Assembly: GCA_001600355.1 (NCBI GenBank)
Contig: BCJU01000001.1
Coordinates: 5,394,013 to 5,458,012 of the forward strand
Length of the DNA stretch: 64,000 bases
Direction: 5' to 3'
Source: Meira nashicola
Taxonomy: Eukaryota; Basidiomycota; Exobasidiomycetes; Exobasidiales; Brachybasidiaceae
Shown here: positions 58,036 through 64,000 of the stretch, piece after piece
How the letters are laid out: each line of letters opens with the position of its first letter
How positions within the stretch are numbered: position 1 is the first letter of the stretch
Notes under the pieces: generated by a model
What the model was told of the DNA's origin: nothing
Database searches by the model: none
What the model saw: the letters and a program-made list of their open reading frames with translations, nothing else
Position numbers and translations under genes: made by a program

Positions 58036-58063
58036 ACGCGTAAAAAGAATTGCGCAGACGCGT
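58036..58063. promoter_or_regulatory. Two ACGCGT (MCB-type) boxes upstream of SMC3
   Basis: Exact hexamers at 58036-58041 and 58058-58063, 144-171 bp upstream of the SMC3 start, with ACGCGA a little further up (58018-58023). The arrangement is like that of the RFC gene. MBF control of cohesin genes is known in yeasts; here it is inferred. Confidence 0.5.
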
Positions 58064-58140
58064 TTATTGGTAATGCATAAAATCTGCATAAGCAAGCACG
58101 CTGCAAAAAAAGGTGAAGCTTGTCAAAGCAACACTTTTGA

Positions 58141-61964
<3,824 letters not shown>

Positions 61965-62102
61965 GCAAATTCAGCCCATATAGCAGTAATAGTGTATCAT
62001 TTCGCTTTTTTTTTCTTCTACTCTCTTTACTTTTACATAGTTGTACATCATACCAGCAGATTTGAATATATACATAAGCTTCTATTTAAACATTTGCGTT
62101 TC

Positions 62103-64000
62103 TTACATACCAAAACGTGCTAATCGAGCTTTGCGCATTTCTTCTGGCGACATTTGTGGCTCATCGTCTGAAGAATCTTCATCATCTTCCTCTTCAGCCT
62201 GACTTCTCGACTTTTTGTTTGTACTAGAAGATGCAGCAACATTTTCCGCCAATACCGTTGCATCCTCTCCTCTTAACCGCATCAATTCTTCTTCTTCAGC
62301 TTTCTTTTTAGCTTCAGCACGTAGCCGCATAATCTTTTCCACATCAGCAGGAGGAGGGGATTTGTTGCTTCCATTTGATGCTTGACGGACAAGGTTTGTA
62401 GAAAAGCTCGCTTGTGCTTCGCGAATGGCACGACTATCTTCTTCATTGATCCAACTAGCTGCAGCTAAATCATCTTCAAAGTTGCCTCGATTTGCAGAAG
62501 CATTCGTTGCTTGTTGAATTGTGTTGGCGAGCGCTTCTGTAATTGAGGCACTACCTGTCTCACGCATCGAAGCAGCCAAAGCAGCCTGTAATTCCGCATC
62601 CTCATCATCATAGGCCCGATCTTGCATCGTCGTTTGCCTTCTAATCATATCTATGTCATTTTGCACCCAACTTTCACCCAAATCTGCGTCTTCTTCGCCA
62701 CTGGAAAGAGAATGAAAGTCATCGTCGCTGTTTGTGCTGCCTCCGCTTCGTACGAGAGCAGGATTTAAGAAAGGCGATCTTGGGGTAGATCCGACAGCAT
62801 GCATCTGCTCGTAATCATCTTCAACATCATCATCAAGGATTTCAATAGGTGCATTAGATCTTCCTGCTCTACGTGCCCTTGCAGTGAGCACACTCTGATC
62901 TCCTTCATCATCGTCATCGATGCCGATTGCAGTATCATGAGATGTTCCACCGCCACTACCGCTAGCCCGGTTGCGTCTTAGTCCACCTTGCTCAAGTTCG
63001 TCATCTTCACCTTGTTGTCTGCTTGCACGTCTACGGCCTCCACTGGCAGTTGGGAGGATGTAAGGTGATCCACGAGATGACGTAGATGCTGATGCAGTGG
63101 CCGATGCTGAAGGTGTTGTAATTGATACTGCTAAAGCCGAAGCAAGTGGTGGTGCTAAACCTCTAACTCGCCTTCTACTGGGTGCGATTGCATCTACTTG
63201 ATCATCCGTTTCCTCTTCATCGACATCATTGCCTGCTGAACTTGCAGACATTACATCAGGATCACGTATTCCGCCGCCTCTTGTCCGCCTGTGGCCTGCA
63301 ATTGTAGGGCTGTGCATTCCAGAAGAAGGATTTTGTTCTAGGGTTGGCGCTGTGATTGAGGTAGAAGCAGCAGCAGCAGCATCAGCTTCAGCGAGACTGG
63401 CACGTAAAGCTGCTTGTAAATCTGCTTCTTCGTCTTGCAATCCTGATTTAGAAGCGCTAGGTGACGATAGCTTTGGCTTTAGACCTTGTGTCGCTGTACT
63501 TGTGATTTCATTTGCTGCTCCTTGAGCACCTGCTTGATCAGCTGGAGGCAATGTTGCAGCACAATCATCTGCTGTGGAAGAGTGAAAGTCGTTTCGAGCA
63601 TTCTCATCTTGCGCGACTACAAAGACTGAATATCCTTCACTTTCGGCAGCATTCAATAATGCACCTAAATAAGATGGACCGACCCAGCTAGGCTTTTCTA
63701 AGAAGCTATTCAAATTGAACCAATACCCTCCCGTAAAGCCGCGAATAGTGAACCAATGCGAATCCAAATTTAAAATGAAAGCCAACTGTTCTTCTGGCTT
63801 TGACTGAAATGGTCGCATTACCTCGCTGCGCCACCTGATCAATCGTAAACCCCAAACCTCTAAAGCTTGTTCCAAGACAGAAACACTGAAATATCCGGTA
63901 TCATCCATGTTAAGACTCGCTTGGTCTCGCTGTCTCCATGTTTCTTCATCAACTTGATTTTGCTCAAGTTCATCAAGTTGTTTGGCAATATCGGATAATT
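62103..64000 (-). CDS. ATXN3: Ataxin-3 homologue: Josephin-domain deubiquitinase with UIMs (5' end off the window)
   Basis: The frame is open from the right edge to the stop at 62103, about 632 codons visible. The Josephin domain begins beyond the edge, so the catalytic Cys is not seen. Visible are SDIAKQLDELEQNQVDEETW, NMDDTGYFSVSVLEQALEVW, the catalytic-His region DSHWFTIRGF and GYWFNLNSFLEKPSWVGP with the catalytic Asn. Two ubiquitin-interacting motifs are clear (EADLQAALRASLAEADA and DAELQAALAASMRETGS), with a third weaker one (EEDSRAIREAQASF). Between them lies a ~250-residue Ser/Asp/Arg-rich disordered region. The C-terminus SPEEMRKARLARFGM is a basic helix. The protein trims ubiquitin chains; no polyglutamine is present. 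It is longer than human ataxin-3. Confidence 0.93.
   Translation of the reverse strand, partial: LSDIAKQLDELEQNQVDEETWRQRDQASLNMDDTGYFSVSVLEQALEVWGLRLIRWRSEVMRPFQSKPEEQLAFILNLDSHWFTIRGFTGGYWFNLNSFLEKPSWVGPSYLGALLNAAESEGYSVFVVAQDENARNDFHSSTADDCAATLPPADQAGAQGAANEITSTATQGLKPKLSSPSASKSGLQDEEADLQAALRASLAEADAAAAASTSITAPTLEQNPSSGMHSPTIAGHRRTRGGGIRDPDVMSASSAGNDVDEEETDDQVDAIAPSRRRVRGLAPPLASALAVSITTPSASATASASTSSRGSPYILPTASGGRRRASRQQGEDDELEQGGLRRNRASGSGGGTSHDTAIGIDDDDEGDQSVLTARARRAGRSNAPIEILDDDVEDDYEQMHAVGSTPRSPFLNPALVRSGGSTNSDDDFHSLSSGEEDADLGESWVQNDIDMIRRQTTMQDRAYDDEDAELQAALAASMRETGSASITEALANTIQQATNASANRGNFEDDLAAASWINEEDSRAIREAQASFSTNLVRQASNGSNKSPPPADVEKIMRLRAEAKKKAEEEELMRLRGEDATVLAENVAASSSTNKKSRSQAEEEDDEDSSDDEPQMSPEEMRKARLARFGM

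Overview
The window is nuclear DNA of a filamentous or yeast-like fungus, most likely a basidiomycete with few introns (Ustilaginomycotina would fit). The evidence is short introns (62-84 bp, mostly GTGAGT/GTAAGT donors and TAG/CAG acceptors), intronless or one-intron genes, spacing of about 2 kb per gene on both strands, AT-rich intergenic DNA, and a gene set typical of fungi: Ypd1, Pex4, Jen1-type transporter, sideroflexin, NCA2, GAL7, and ataxin-3 (which budding yeasts lack). The class assignment is inference. No transposon, rRNA gene or tRNA gene was recognised.

Layout. 1-11 kb: mitochondrial 3-hydroxyacyl-CoA dehydrogenase (cut by the left edge), POP5, seipin, a tiny spliced OST4, short/branched-chain acyl-CoA dehydrogenase, a GNAT acetyltransferase, a small membrane protein, a spliced thaumatin-like secreted protein and the CCR4-NOT subunit CNOT9/Caf40. 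11-20 kb: mitochondrial tyrosyl-tRNA synthetase, a membrane-anchored alpha/beta hydrolase, GAL7, a five-exon cytochrome b5-like protein ending in SKL, then about 2 kb without a gene. 20-31 kb: a Ser/Gly/Asn-rich single-pass protein, NCA2, an unrecognised coiled-coil protein, a GMC oxidoreductase, and 2.3 kb without a gene. 31-44 kb: a Q/P-rich type II membrane protein, NASP-type histone chaperone, Mdl1-type ABC half-transporter followed within 37 bp by GatC, sideroflexin, four-exon PEX4, and YPD1. 44-64 kb: tannase/feruloyl esterase, Jen1-type transporter, TBCC, NMD3, SET-domain protein, mitochondrial TPR protein, RFC clamp-loader subunit, double DUF427 protein, SMC3, and an ataxin-3 homologue cut by the right edge.

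How the genes relate. Genes are independent transcription units; many pairs are divergent and share promoters. Many products act in mitochondria or peroxisomes (beta-oxidation enzymes, YARS2, NCA2, ABC transporter, GatC, sideroflexin, Pex4, the SKL-tailed cytochrome b5), but nothing shows that they form a cluster. RFC and SMC3, both S-phase genes, each have two closely spaced ACGCGT (MCB-type) boxes upstream. Two beta-oxidation genes carry CCGAGG upstream.

No clearly new defence or mobile system is visible. The points most worth checking are small: spliced micro-genes, the SKL-tailed cytochrome b5, the ABC/GatC near-overlap, upstream ORFs, an orphan exon near 43.4 kb, a 59-codon antisense ORF at 13.1 kb, promoter palindromes, and two recurring intergenic motifs (TATGTACATA and GCGCAGCGC-like).
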